Part shown: positions 37,343-50,030 of the stretch, one piece after another | Layout: the number at the start of each line of letters is the position of its first letter | Numbering within the stretch: position 1 is the stretch's first letter | NCBI GenBank assembly: GCA_023079485.1 | Contig: CM041091.1 | Span: forward strand, 33,378,146-33,442,145 | Reading direction: 5' to 3' | Length of the DNA: 64,000 nt | Source: Archilochus colubris | Taxonomy: Eukaryota > Chordata > Aves > Apodiformes > Trochilidae | Translations under genes and position numbers: made by a program | Notes under the pieces: generated by a model | The model's input: only the letters and a program-made list of their open reading frames with translations | What the model was told of the DNA's origin: nothing | The model's database searches: none

Positions 37343-37437
37343 GATTTTCTGATGGAAACATTCATCATGTTCAAGAATCTCATTGGGAAGAATGTCTATC
37401 CCTTCGACTGGGTTATTATGAACATGATGCAGAATAA
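37343..37437 (+). CDS. DOCK1: DOCK1 internal coding exon (31 codons + 2 nt)
   Basis: This is the next coding exon of DOCK1. Seen: acceptor TTCTCTTCTTTTAG ending at 37342, 31 open codons plus two bases (AA), and donor GTAAGT at 37438. The split codon AA|R would give Lys with the next exon, as expected from the family sequence QNK-VFLRAINQ. The peptide begins [19 protein letters not shown] and ends [12 protein letters not shown]. The motif [18 protein letters not shown] is a hallmark of the DOCK-A subfamily (DOCK1, 2 and 5). The [12 protein letters not shown] end matches DOCK1 rather than the other two as I remember them. The segment belongs to the helical linker upstream of the DHR-2 GEF domain. 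The 95-nt length makes the exon non-symmetric, so skipping it would shift the frame. A second acceptor-like AG lies 38 nt upstream (37304). The exon after this one is not in the window. Confidence 0.95.
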
Positions 37438-37979
37438 GTAAGTAGAAAGGGAAAAGCACTGTAGCTTTCAGAGATGGCTGTTTCATGTTTGATCTGAAAC
37501 AACAGTGTTGCTTGGAAACAGTAAAACACAATGCAGCTGCTCGGGTGGTTTGGGTTGGTTTTTTTCCTTCTCTGATGCAAATAATTATTTTGAAAAATGG
37601 CTTTGGAAAATTGCAGGGCAGGGTTTTAGTGGCCTGTTTGGGGGCTCTTGAAGTCCACCGCAGGTTAAGGATGACATCATTCTGGGAACCCAAATTAAAT
37701 GTATTCCTTTGGGAATAAACTCTGTGTTTTGCATATGACCTCAAAAACTTGTGGTTATCCTGTGCTGACATGGAGTTGCATGCTCTGTGGTATTTTCAGT
37801 GGTACTAACAGGAAAGAATTAAAAGGACATTTAAAACCCAGATTTGATCAGCCTGGTAATGCAGAGAGACTGAAAATGTTTCTGTTCCCCGTATTCTTCT
37901 CCTCCATAATTGCAGTATGGTCAATATTTACCATGCCTTTGTGCAATATTTTATGTTTCTGACATATATTAAGTGTCTC

Positions 37980-38222
37980 AAATGCTTTTATGTGTTTTGT
38001 GGTGAAAGAATAGGGCAAAAACATTACATTTATTAGTTGCCTGGAGAAATCTCTTCTGTACTTAACTCGGAGCTGCCGCGCTATAAAGTTGTCGGTGTTT
38101 ACTTCTATAAAATCCTCAACCACAGTTCCTATTCCTGTTATAAAAATGCACAGTAACTTTAATCTTGGCTCCTGAAGTCTCCTTAACAGCCTCATAAAAT
38201 CCATTCATAATAAACACGAGGT
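37980..38222. promoter_or_regulatory. Candidate conserved noncoding element 0.5 kb after DOCK1 exon
   Basis: This block is AT-rich but retains several CpGs (AACTCGGAGCTGCCGCGCTA, TTGTCGGTG, AACACGAGG), against a background where CpG is depleted. It is repeat-free, and a minus-strand frame of 118 codons stays open across 37848-38204. That combination is typical of a sequence under constraint. No protein domain is recognisable, so a regulatory or splicing element near the preceding exon is likelier than a gene. Conservation itself cannot be seen from one sequence. Confidence 0.3.
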
Positions 38223-40111
38223 AGGAAATTGAACCATCTTCTGAGCTGTACCCAGAGGTGACGGGTGCACCCTTCTGCTTGGCTGCAGCTTTGGAATGAA
38301 GAGCCCTTGGAGAGGAACTGATGAGGAAGATCTAAAGCCCATTGGGTTTCTTTGATTTAATTCTTCTCTTTTGCAAGTGGTTTTGGTTGGAGAACTCCAG
38401 CTGGCTTGGCAGTTGTGTTGCAGGTGGTTTGGAAACCTTGACTGCACGTGTTCCCTGGCATCCTTTTGGGCAGGAGAACATCTCTGTGCTTTGCAGGATG
38501 AGTGAAGAAGTTGAAATATGATGGGGAAGGTCGTGTTTGGAGGTTGTTGATGCCAGGCAGTCCCCTGGCAATCACTGTGGGGTGACCAGTATTTCAGACT
38601 CTTCCCCCTGATGTAAAGGTGATGGGTATTCCTCATATTATCTTCACAATATTGCCAAGTGACTCCATGGTGTTCATTTGGGTTGGGGTTTGACCTTGAT
38701 ATTTCTAACTGTGGAATTTAGAAATTTAAGAGCATAGGAACATAAAAATTTAAGAGCAAAAGTGTAGGAAGAGCCTTTCCTTCCCCACTGTTTTATCCTT
38801 AAAACACAAAGGGATCCTTACCAGACAGCTCCACCCTCTGCAGATTTGGAGAGGTATAAAGTGGGATGCAGAGGTTTGCAGGCAGGACAGGGCTATGATA
38901 TTCTGATCCTTAAAAATAGGTTTTATCTTTTTTCCCATGTTGAAAGTAAGTCCTTAAAGAAGCAGAAAGGGGATGTGATGTTAAGATCTTTGATTCTTAC
39001 TGAATAACCTTGGCACCCATTGAATATCTGAGTAGTATTTAAAGTTAAAATCAAAAACGTTTTTAAGTTTCTGTTGTTGATGCATATCTGCAAAAGTGCT
39101 AAAGGGGGTTGTTCATCTCTAATTCACAAGTTCATTTTCATTACACCAGCTCATTTGTAAATGCTTCTGAACTGATTTGAGTGCTTTTCAGTTTTCCTGT
39201 CGAAGCTAATGTGGTTTCCAGAAACAGAAAGCTGCCTTGTAAACCACCTTTTTGTCCATCTGGTCCTTTTATTTTCACCCCTATAAACTTTTATTGAAGA
39301 AAACTGTGGAAAAAATAAGGACAAATGCTGTATTTTAAAGCTACCACATCCTTTCAGTAGGAATAACTCAAACACTTGCCATCCTCTCCAGATTAAAGGA
39401 GTCAGATTTTAAATACATCCAGAATGTTTGCAAATTCATTTGCTTCTCTGCTTGAAATACATCTGATGGAGTGAAACTAGGGAAATAAAACCTACACCTT
39501 GCTGGAAGCAAGACCTCTGAGCCCTCTCTCCATGCAGTGGAGAGTCCAATCCTTTGGGAAGCAGCTCTTCACCTTCATGGCAGAGACAGCCCAGCAGCTC
39601 CTCTCTGTGTGATGGTTGCTTTCCAGGTGATTGCCAGGGGGTTAAAATATTCTGGTTGGAATAGAGTTGTAGCTATGGGGGGAAGAGAGAAGAAACAGGG
39701 ATATGCATTACCAGGGAATACTTGCAAACATGTGTATTTAGCATTTAGTGCTACACTTCCTAGTAGGATTCACCTGTATCATGGCAATTGCTCTTGTTCT
39801 GCATCCTTTGTGTGCATGGCTTTGGTACAGTGCTCTCAGATTTGGGGGTGCTCCCTCTGCCCCAGGGTTGCTCCCTGTGCTCAGCCTGCCTTGGTGTCAG
39901 GAGCACAGATCTGTGGTGCCACCTGTAGTGCTGAAATGAAGACAAAAATCTTTATCTCTAATGAGATAATTGTTACTGCTTTGTTCGTAGATGTGCCACT
40001 TCATATTCTATTTACTGACTTCTCTAATTTAATTAAAACCAGAGTCTGCTGTCTTAGCAAAGCAATTAGGGAACTGAGAATCCCAGGGGTTTGAATGTCA
40101 CCAGAATCCTT

Positions 40112-40314
40112 GATTTACAGAAGGCTTTGGGGCTGAAGGGACCTTAAAGCTCATCCAGTGCCAACCCCCTGCTATGGGGACACCTCCCACAGCCCAGGGT
40201 GCTCCAAGCCCCATCCAACCTGGGCTGAGACACTGCCAGGGATGGGGCAGCCACAGCTTCTCTGGGAAACCTGGCACAGGGGCTCAGCACCCTCACACCA
40301 AAGAATTTCCTTGG
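40112..40314 (-). repeat. CR1 LINE 3' fragment, minus orientation
   Basis: The plus strand reads GCTGAAGGGACCTTAAAGCTC, then the CTCCAAGCCCCATCCAACCT module and TCTCTGGGAAACCTGGCACA, and ends in CACACCAAAGAATTTCC. The minus-strand translation gives the degenerate ORF2 tail RKFFGVRVLSPCARFPREAV. It shares this diagnostic tail with the copies at 45.0 and 60.6 kb, which defines a second CR1 subfamily in the window. The terminal ATTCTATG repeat has been lost. Confidence 0.9.
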
Positions 40315-43300
40315 GTTTGCCAGCAGGTGAAGGTGAGAGGTTTGCTGAGTGCTGATCAGAGCTGGCAGGGCACGCTGGAGCTTCCTCCTGCAACACAAGT
40401 TGTCAGAGAGGGTAAAAGAAAATACAAACTGATGATAGAGCTTTTCATTTCACTGTCAAATTTCGGTCCAAATCAGCTGCTGTTTTACAGTAAGCAACAA
40501 TATCCAAGCAGAAGAGATGGAATAAAGCATTGGTGACAGGGTGACAGAGATGAATAATAGACTGGAGTGTGTTAGGATTGAATCAGCTGCTTTTTAGGAG
40601 AGCAGTGAAAGACCGTGTTTGAACCGAAACCCTGAATGCCTAAAAGACCAATACCTACCAGCACAGTACTTTCAGAGGTGCTTGATTGAAAAGAATACCC
40701 AAGTAGTATTTAATAATTAAGTCTTCATCCATATAGTGTCTCAAAATGGACATTGTTTTGGGGTAGAATCTCAAGAAAGAAGGTAGAGAGGCAGAAAGAG
40801 AGGAAAATGCCTTTAGACTTGTAAAAACTGACGAGAGAGGAGATGGGAATGGCCTTTGCTCAGCCATATTATAGTGACTGGCATGGGAAGTTCTCAGTCC
40901 CAAACTGTGGAGAGAAACATTCAGGTGCCAGGCTGAGAGCTGCAGTGGATTGCTTGGGGTGTTGTGGAGTGGCCAGAGGTATTTAAAAACAGCTTAACAA
41001 GCATCTGCTAAGGTGCCAGGTATAATTTAAGGAAAAGGGGAACAGATTAAATGATCTTTAGAAAGCTGTCTGAGCCACCTGGGTGGTGGATGGGCTGGGA
41101 TTTGGAGGTGAAGCTCGTAGAGGCAGCAGCATGTCTCTAGGTTGTGTCCCTTTGGTTGATTTCTGTAGCTTTTCCTCTGCTGGGTTTTCTTTTTCAACAG
41201 GATTTTTTAATCTTAGTGAACTACTGCCGAGTTGGTTACTACATGTATTTATGATCATAGTGCCTGAAATAAAAAAAGAGTGAGCTAAGACAAGTTCAAA
41301 AGAAAATGCTACTTGTTGTTTTAAATATGGCTGTTGGAAATCACTAATAATTCTGTTTCAGATACTTGAATGCCTTTAAACTACATAAGGAATCCAAACA
41401 TAAGGTTTATATCTGCTAGCATTTGCAGGAGGAGTTATTCCAGTTAAATAAAGGCATAATATCAGTGGATTAAAAGGAAGTGGTTTAATCAGCTGTGTTG
41501 ACAGCTACCACAACAGCAGCTTTGTAGCAATCCACCAGATGCTGATAATGAAATTAAGGCCTGAATCTTCCACCACGGTGATGCTTCTGTCATCCAGGGC
41601 TCTGTGATAAATTCTGCTTGTTGCCTTTAACAGTTGCAACAAATCAGGAGGTTTTCCTATGTTTCAGGATAAGGATGAGGAGTGATTTGGAGGCAGATTC
41701 TTCATTCCAGGCATCTCCTGCAGGCAAATGCACTCAAGGAGCTTTAACTGTAAAAGTAGCTTTAAAAAAAAAAATAGGCAAGGGTTTTGTGTTGCTTTGT
41801 TTTTCCCTTCTAAATCATGTTTAGAAATGGTGCAGAAGTGATGTAGAAATTGTTTTTAACTTTTGTCACAAGTTGAGAAGCTGAACTTGGATTCCTCTTC
41901 AACACAGAACGTGAAAACAGCTCCTTTCTACGTCTTTGCAAATGAAAATAATTTAATCTTTGGTCTTTCTTTTGGCATTTGAGACAATCATTTCCTTTGG
42001 TAGACCTTATGATGTATTAATTTGTAGCTGCTACTTTCATCTGCAGCTGTTCCAGTGGAAACTGAATCGCCTATGAAAATGGAATTTGCTGTTTTCTGTT
42101 CTATTTTCTGTGTCTAATGTCCGCATTTACATACAGCACCTGCTTGTTTTGCCTTTTGAAGTCGAAGAAAAAGGGGGTGAGAAGCTTCTCAGTGAGAATG
42201 AGGCTTCTAGTGCCTACATATTTTTTTTTTCCAGAGGAAATTTACCTTGCCTCATGGAGAGAATCTGGCAGGTTTCACCTGCTCCCCACTGGTCCTGCGT
42301 TGGCTTTGCAGATGGGTGGGGGTGTGTTTCCTCCTGAAAACCCTGCCCAGAATCTTAATGAATTTTCTGGATTTAAAACAAAACTAATAAAATCTTGCCA
42401 GGAGGATGGAGGGGGGGATATACGTCTGGTAAACACGTACCTTTTTGCTGTTGCTGGAGTGTTTATTTTTGGAGCTTGCAGGGAGATGGAGGCTGTTCTG
42501 TGGTTGTCATAGCAGTACCTGTCAGCTCTGTGCTGCATTTCAGAATTAACCTCAGCTACAACTCTACCACAATCCACAGTGTGCAGGCACCAAAGGAGTT
42601 AATCCTGGAGCAAGTTTTGTGTAACTCTGAACCTTCAAGTGTAGCACAGGTGCCTGAGTGTTCCTCTTACTGACACCTAGCCCAAAGCCAAAATAAATTT
42701 GTGTTTTAAGACTGTTGAAATTTTGCTTGATTGCCATAATAAGCTGAGCTTCATGCAGGCATATAGAAACAAAGCCACTGGGGTTTAAAAAATGTAAGAA
42801 AAACAGGCTTTTTTGTACTTACATAATTGTCCAGTCAAGTTGCATCTGTCAAATTCAGTCCAAATGCAAAAACTCTTCTTCAAAATCCATCCCAAGTCAG
42901 TTGTGTGGTTTTCACAACAAGAGATCAACAGTCTGGAAGGATGGCAGAGGTTTGGGATAACCAGCTACAGAAAACGCAGGGACACGACACAGTTTTCCAG
43001 ACTGTGAAATAATTTCAGATATGTGGGGTGAGAAATCACACAAAAAAAACCCCTTTGAAATGATTTTCAACCCCCCCTGCTTCAGTAAGGTGTTCAAGCC
43101 TGCATTAATAGCACGTTCAAAGAGTTTATTAGCAGATGGGACTTGAAAGCTTGCACTTATAACTGGGGCACTGATCATTAAGATATTTACTCCATAATGT
43201 GCTGTTATGGAATATGGAAACTGTTTTACATTTCCAAATAGGATATTGTGATAAAGAAAGTGTTTGAAATGCAATTATATTTTAGGAGGAGAAGGGATGT

Positions 43301-45005
43301 GTTATTTCAAGAAGAGTCTGGAACAGTAGGAAGAGCTTTGATTAGTAGAAAGAGGTGGTACTTTTCCTGACTATTAATAAATTCCCTATAAGAGTCTGTG
43401 CTTACTGATTTAGAAAAGTTTAATGGTCTAGAAATGCAACTTGAACAACAAAATAATTTTATTTAGGGATGGAATGAAATAAGACTTCAATGGGAGCAGT
43501 TTTGGTTGTCCTTAATGCTGATATTTCTCTGCATAGAAAAACCTCCCACTTATTTCCCATGAATAGACTGAAGATAAAAATTTTTAAAGCATGTCGCTTT
43601 CTTGGGAGACAGTTTTCAGAACTCATTTATGTGTCCAAACTTTGATCGTTGTCTTTAAATTAAAGAGATGAATGCATGTTGATTAATTATCTTAAGATAT
43701 GGTCTCTGCACTTGCAGGAACTTTTTTGCTGTCCATAAAACCTGGTTGCATAATGCACTGACCTTTTCAGTAAAGACCTGGCAGGGTTTTTTGGTTTAAC
43801 TGGGCCTAGGAGTAAAATTAATATACTTGGCTCTGTTTAAAATAACACTGGATTTTTTTTCCTTAACAGAAAGCTGAGGTTGCTTGAAGGAATATCCTTC
43901 TGCTGGTGCTCTTGTCCCTTGGTGGTTTCCATAGTGGGAGGAAAGAAGGCATCCCCATGGCAGGGTACTGGCATAGGTGTGATGTTGGTAATGGTCCTGG
44001 CATGAGAATTTTGTACAGTTGGGGGCTTGGCAGCCCATTGGATTGAATGGATCTGTTTGTTTCCTTTAAGTCTTTAAGCTGTGGTTATTCCTGCTGGAGA
44101 AATGGAGCAGCAGCCTTTACATGGGTGAAGCTGCCAATGTGGGGGATGTCAAAGGGAGAGATCCCAAACTTCCCAAAAACATCTGCTGCTTCTCTGGGTG
44201 TTCTCCCCATCTCTTTGTCTCAGGATTAATCTCTTTGGGTTTCTAAAGGTGGAATAATAATTTCCAGTACTAAAATAGTTATCATTTGATGGTTATTATG
44301 TCGTGTAAATTATGGGGTTTGTGTGGCTGGAGACAAGTGGGAAAGTATTCCTACTGCAAGGAAGGTGCCCTGAGCATCCTCTGCTGCTTCTGCCTTCCAC
44401 TCTTATGCATCCCTTGACAAACCTATTTTCTTTTCTCCCTAAAGCATGGATGGGCTTTGCTCTCCTCCTGGGAATGTGGATCTCTGCACCATCCCATCTC
44501 TGGGTGATCAGGGGAAGGCTGCTGCAGATGTTATTTCACCCTAAAGCACGAGGGAGGTGGTGCCTTGAATTCTGCTGGGGAGGGGATGATCCTCACTCAG
44601 TACTCTCCTCAGAAACATCTTCTCAAAATATTTCTGCTACATTCCGTGACACTGCAACCTTTGATTTGCCACAAGAAAATTACAGTGACTGGAAAGTAAA
44701 GAATTGCATGTTAGGGAACATCTCTTCCTGAACTAGAAAGAAACACGTAGGGATAAAACGATCCCAGCTGCTGGTGTGCTTGAGCTCAAGTTTTATATAT
44801 AAAAGGGGAAAAAAGTGAAATAAGGGTTTTGAGAGACCTTTTTCCTCTGTTATAAGGCCTTGCTATTTTTGTCTCCTTGCAAAGTTTTAAGCAGCAAGAA
44901 GCTTTAGACCTGAAAATATTTGTGTCCTTCAATGGGTTGTCCTCTGAGTGGTGGCAGACTTAATCCCTTTAAGACATTCTGAATGCTCCATGTATCTTGT
45001 TAGAG

Positions 45006-45184
45006 TCCTAGAATGGGTTGGATTGGAAGGGACCTTAAAGATGAACTTGTTCCAAACCCTTGCCATGGTCAGGGACACCTCCCCCAGCCCAGGGTGCTCC
45101 AAGCCCCATCCAACCTGGGCTGAGACACTGCCAGGGATGGGGCAGCCACAACTTCTCTGGGAAACCTGGCACAGGGGCTCAGCA
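45006..45184 (-). repeat. CR1 LINE 3' fragment, minus orientation
   Basis: The plus strand begins TCCTAGAATGGGTTGGATTG, followed by GGAAGGGACCTTAAAGATGA, the CCCAGGGTGCTCCAAGCCCC module and GGGAAACCTGGCACAGGGGC. Sequence identity to the copy at 40112-40314 is high through the shared module. It breaks off at CTCAGCA, a few bases earlier than that copy, so the two are independent 5' truncations. Confidence 0.9.
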
Positions 45185-48100
45185 TCTTAAGAAGCTTGAG
45201 AACTGTAAAGAAATGTGTGAAATCAGATAAATACTTGAGCAGACTTCCCCTGTCACTGCTTTGGTGTTCCCATACCAGGTATTTCATGGGGCTTCACTGG
45301 CAGGGGTAGCAACTAAACCAGGAGTTTGCCCTGCTGGTCATCTGCCCTGATGTATTTTACTGACTCTTAAATATTTGTTCTGCAAACAGGTAATGAGCAC
45401 CTGAGAGGCACCTCACAGTCTGCTTTTCAGAAGCAGCTCAGAAATGTGAGACTTTAACAGAAAAATAGGACATAGGAGCTCCATGCAACTGAGCAAAAGG
45501 AGCAGCTTAGCTCAGTGGGCATGATAAAGCAAGGTAATATTGGAAAGAGCTTTTTCTTCCTCAGTTTTTGGAGTCATCATCCACAGTGTGCTGTGGTCAT
45601 CTGGTTTCTTTTGGTTTTAAAAGATACCAATAAAGCCAACTCATTATTTTGGATGCTTGCACTTTTTGTGCATATAGGCAGTGAGAAGAACTCCTGGGTT
45701 TAGTACATTGCTTTGAAGGAAAGCTACAAGAGGTTATTAGGGTGTGTGTTGTGATAATTCTCTGATAAGAGTCTAATTGAGATCTGAAGAAGCGTTGCCA
45801 AATTAATTTCAGATGGAAAAGAATAATTTGGATATTGTTTTCCCTCCTAGATCTAAAGCTGGGTTGATATTAAAGTACTTTGTGATGATTGGACTCAAGA
45901 GCATATTGTACCAACCAATATATTTATCAGTTTGATCATTACTGTATTTTTTTGCTTATTAAGTGGTGCAGCTCAGGAAGAACTCATATTCTGCACTGAA
46001 TCATGGATAATATTTTGTTACATATTTTTGGGTTGGTTTTTTTTTTTTTTTGCTTTAATTGTTTCAGGAGTATCAGGAGCCTTTAGCAGATGCACTGAGT
46101 GTGATAGATCCTTTAGTGGAGGAGTTCCTTGAATGTAAAACTCTCTGATTCTAAATTTTTCTAATTAAACCCAAAAAACCCAAAATGTAATTGTAACTTT
46201 TAGCTTTTCTAATTCTGAACATTGGATTTTTTTTTTCTCTTTTGCTGTCTGAACTCACTCAAGTAACCCTGGTGTGCAGAGACTCCCAAGTTCAGCTGTA
46301 GGTAAGGCTGAGGGAGGTCGTGTCACCAGAACTGACATTATTGTCCCAGTGGGGATGCTTGGGATGGAGCTGCAGGTGAATATTTGCTCTCTCATGTCAT
46401 GAAGCCCTTTGGGACCACGTGCCTTCCAGCTTTATTCCACTTATTCCACTTTGCCTGGCAGTTTTGGTGCCAGATCAGCCTCCCTCCCAGCAGCACCAAT
46501 TTTCATGGGCCTGGCTGAGAGAGCAGTTGTTCTCTGGATTCCCACAGGAAAAATTAAAGTTGAGTTGGGAAATGTGACAAAAAACAAGTCCAAGAAGATA
46601 ATGATGGTGTCTTTGGGTGGTGGGATTCCAAGGAGCATTTCAGAGCACTCAGGTTGTCCCTTTTCCCACAGGGTTGGGGCAGGGTTTGGGGGGAATCACT
46701 GATCCAGAGATGGGAAGCTCTGCTGGGAGCAGGGATGAAGCATCTAATCCTCTGCTCCCAACTCATGTGTGACCTCTCCTTGGCAGAATCACCCCGTGCC
46801 CTGATGCAGAGTCCCAACACCTCCCAGTGCTGCATCACTGTGTGAGACTTCTGATGCTCCCACCTTCAAATGCAGCTTCAAATTCTCTTATTTCTGGTCG
46901 TGGGGAAGAAGGTGCTACCATATGAAAACCCACAGGGACACCAGGACCCACCTGGATGTGCTCTTCCAGTTATTCATGAACATTCTGCTGCCCTGACCTG
47001 CAGTCTGTGCTCTGGATCAGCCCCTGCTGCCTATTTCAGCTCCAGCACAAACTGCTGGCCAGTTCATCCCACACCCCAATAAGAAAATTCTTCCTTTTTT
47101 CTGGCACAAAATGGGTGACGTGAAGCAGAATGTGGGAGCACTTGTTTCTTGGAAAAGCAGCAGCATGGAGCAGGTAATTAAATGAAGTTGGTGGTGTTAA
47201 ATCAAAAAGCATGTTAGCAGGACTCCGTTTTTACTCACACCAAACCTGATGTCATGTGATGCCTGTTTTTAATAGAGAAGGTGTAGCAGTTTTCCCTTAA
47301 AATCATTATTTTTCCATATCCACTTCATTTAAATTAATGTTATTGCACATTTAAAAATAGCCAGTGAGTGGGTTAAGTGCTGGTTTTTCACCCTCGAGTT
47401 TTATTTATCTTTTCCTCTCCCAGTATCTGAAAACCCCAATATTGCAGTCGTCAGAAGGAACAAAAAGTGTTTCTTTGTGTGTTGTAACTGGACGTTCAGG
47501 CTTAAATGCCTCTCTTGGCTGTTGCTCTGAAATGAACGTTTCTGTAGTTTGCTTTGAAACAGGATTGTAAATTCTCTGGCTTTGCCTATCAATTAGTGAT
47601 TTGGTTATTTGCAGCACTTAGGGAGTGGGAGTAGGAGAGAAAATGACCTTTTGGGGAGAACCCTCCTATTTCAGAAAGCTTTTTATTTACTTTTCCAGTA
47701 AAATCCATCGCTCTGCACTGTAATCCTCCCCTTTTCTTTAGTCTTTTATTGAAATAGTGATTTCAGAAAGCTGCAGAACCACACAGAACCCGTGGAGAAG
47801 GAAAGGGGAATTTGGGATGTGGGGAAGCTTGGATTGCTGTGCAGGGAGAAGCTGTTTCCTTGTCTCTCCTGTCTCAGAATGCTTTTTCCAGCCCAGCCCA
47901 ACCCTTGTGACTCCAGGTCTTGTGCCAAGATCCTAATTTCCCATTTTCTCATCTTTTAGACCCAAAAGACCTGCTTTGTAGGTGAAAGAGGGCCTGAAGT
48001 GCTGATACCCAGGCTGGCCCACACTCTACTGCTGCTGGCACTGGGATGGCTCTGGACCCATCATTTAACCCCACTTGGGTTGAATTTCCTTCTCCTGCCA

Positions 48101-48506
48101 ATATTAGCCCATTTGAAGGAGAACAGGGACCAGAATCTTGATGACAATTTTACTGCATCACTTCCAGTGCTGATCCTTCCACTGCAAGACTTCAATTCCA
48201 TGCACTTTTGGCCTATGAAGTGAACATGGTGGGAGGAGCAGCTTTTTTTTCTTGACTAATGCACAAGAATAGTGACCAGGAAAGCTAGGAATTTAACATG
48301 ATTTTAATAAAAGATGCCTAAAGCCCTGGTAGCTTTTAATTTGCCAAGGAATCCATTTCCTGAGGTTTTATTTTTTCAAATGACTGACCATTATGTAGCA
48401 CTTGGTCTTCAGAGAGCAGAAGCCTCGATGTGCAAAAAAGCCAATGAGGCCTTTTCTGAGGTTATTAAATTTTAGCATCAGAAGTATTTCATGAACAGGT
48501 TCTGGG

Positions 48507-48524
48507 AAAAAAAAAAAAAAAAAA
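48507..48524 (+). repeat. A18 homopolymer
   Basis: This is eighteen consecutive A in unique intronic sequence. No gene-like or retroposon sequence precedes it. Length is likely variable. Confidence 0.85.
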
Positions 48525-49379
48525 GGCTTTTACAGTTCAAGTATGAAAAAGCTTGGCCAGTGTAGTAATAACTAGAGTTTAAAAGAAAAGAAGGGAAGAA
48601 AATTAGTTATTCTCTGACATAACAGCTTGTACAATCATCTGTGATTATAGGGACAATAAGGGTTTAAAGTGTATTTAAAGAGAAAAGAGTTGCCAGATCA
48701 TTGGCTGTCAGCAGTGTGGAGGTTTATGTCACTGAATATGAAGACTAAAAAGTCATCTTCTCTGTCTCTTAATGGCACAGCAGGCACAGATTGAGCTAAG
48801 CTGTCCTTGACAGATGTTTCTCCTTTTTCATCGTGAGGATTTGTGTTACACTTAGGCAGGCACTGTTGCAGCTAGTCAAACAAACATATTGACTGATATT
48901 TGGCTGGACAGATTGAAATGACAAGGTAAATTAATTATTTCTTAATGTTTACCAAATTGAGAGCAGCATTAATATACCAGTAGTTTTAGACATCTAATAA
49001 TTTCTGTTAGAAACTATGAACACAGGGGCACGTACTGTCAGATCTGTGCAGCTCCTTGTCTTGGAATGGGTGAACTTTAAACCTTCAAAGTTCTTCATTT
49101 GGTGGAGTCTTAAAAAGAATACTATGGAAGATATCAAAAGCAAATGTTTTCTTTCTTTAAGTTCACTGCATATCACCATTCATCAAACTCCTGTTGAGCT
49201 GCAAAGGACATTTTTGCTGTTTGCTGTGCTGGAGGTTGGTGGTTGTGATTGCCAGCAACTCCAGAATGATGCAAAGCTTCACAGGCTGCTGCAGAAGGTG
49301 TGAAATCTATAGTTTTTAAGGTCCATGTGACAATGTGTGAAGTGCAAGGGCACCTGCAAGTAACTTCAGAGAGAGGGAG

Positions 49380-50030
49380 CTGAAAGCAGAGCTTTTGGTC
49401 CCCAAACTCCAGCTGCCCGGTCACCGCTTGCTTCGGTTCATTTTCAAGCTCCATCTACTGGGTGAAAAGCCCCAGCTCTCCTTAGCACAAAGCATTCATT
49501 CGGTGCAGTATCCCCTGCCTGATTAAACTGGTTAATTTTTTTTGACAGCTTAATTTGTTCTGGCAGGCTTTCTGCTGGCTCCAGTGGCATCTGCCTTCCC
49601 ACAGCTGGGGCAGAGCCAGCGGTGAAGCCTCGGGCAGGCACTGAGAGCTCCCAGGCTCTGCCCCATTCCCAGCCTGGGGATCCCTCCCCACATCCAGCCC
49701 AAGTTGGATACTGATGGGCTGGGATGTGCAGGTGATGGTGGGCTCGGGTAGGATGCTGGCAGGGAATGCTCAGCTGCCTGGATCTCAGCCTGGATCTCTG
49801 ATCCCTAAACCACGCGGAACTTCTAAGTAGCAAATGGTCTGCACAGGTAAAGCATCTCTCAGCAGCTGCCCTCCGTGGGGAAGGCTGTTCTGTCATTATC
49901 CAGTCATACATATGCATCAGATGTTTATGAATATGCATATTCAGCAGGTCATGGAGAGGCAGGGGCTGTGGGACCAGCTCTGCTCTGTTAATAGCACACG
50001 GTACGTGGGCTCAGGGCTAAGGAGCGTTGC
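49380..50030. promoter_or_regulatory. CpG-retaining block with POU-type sites, candidate enhancer
   Basis: Compared with the surrounding intron this stretch keeps many scattered CpGs (for example near 49418-49436, 49500, 49631, 49745, 49814, 49875 and 50001-50006). It is GC-richer through 49560-49760 and contains two ATATGCAT-type POU motifs near 49909-49940. No repeat or coding exon explains it; a 164-codon minus-strand frame (49444-49938) has no recognisable domain. This suggests a regulatory element active in the germline or under constraint. It could also be a weak unmethylated island. Confidence 0.3.
49928..49943. promoter_or_regulatory. 16-bp perfect palindrome, POU/octamer-like
   Basis: TGAATATGCATATTCA is its own reverse complement. 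It embeds ATATGCAT, the core recognised by POU homeodomain factors, which can bind palindromic forms as dimers. A second CATATGCAT lies at about 49909-49917. Binding is inferred from motif resemblance only. Confidence 0.4.

Noticed and set aside
39537..40094. 185-codon plus-strand open frame
   Set aside because: No recognisable motif, and Cys/Ser-rich composition typical of chance intronic frames.
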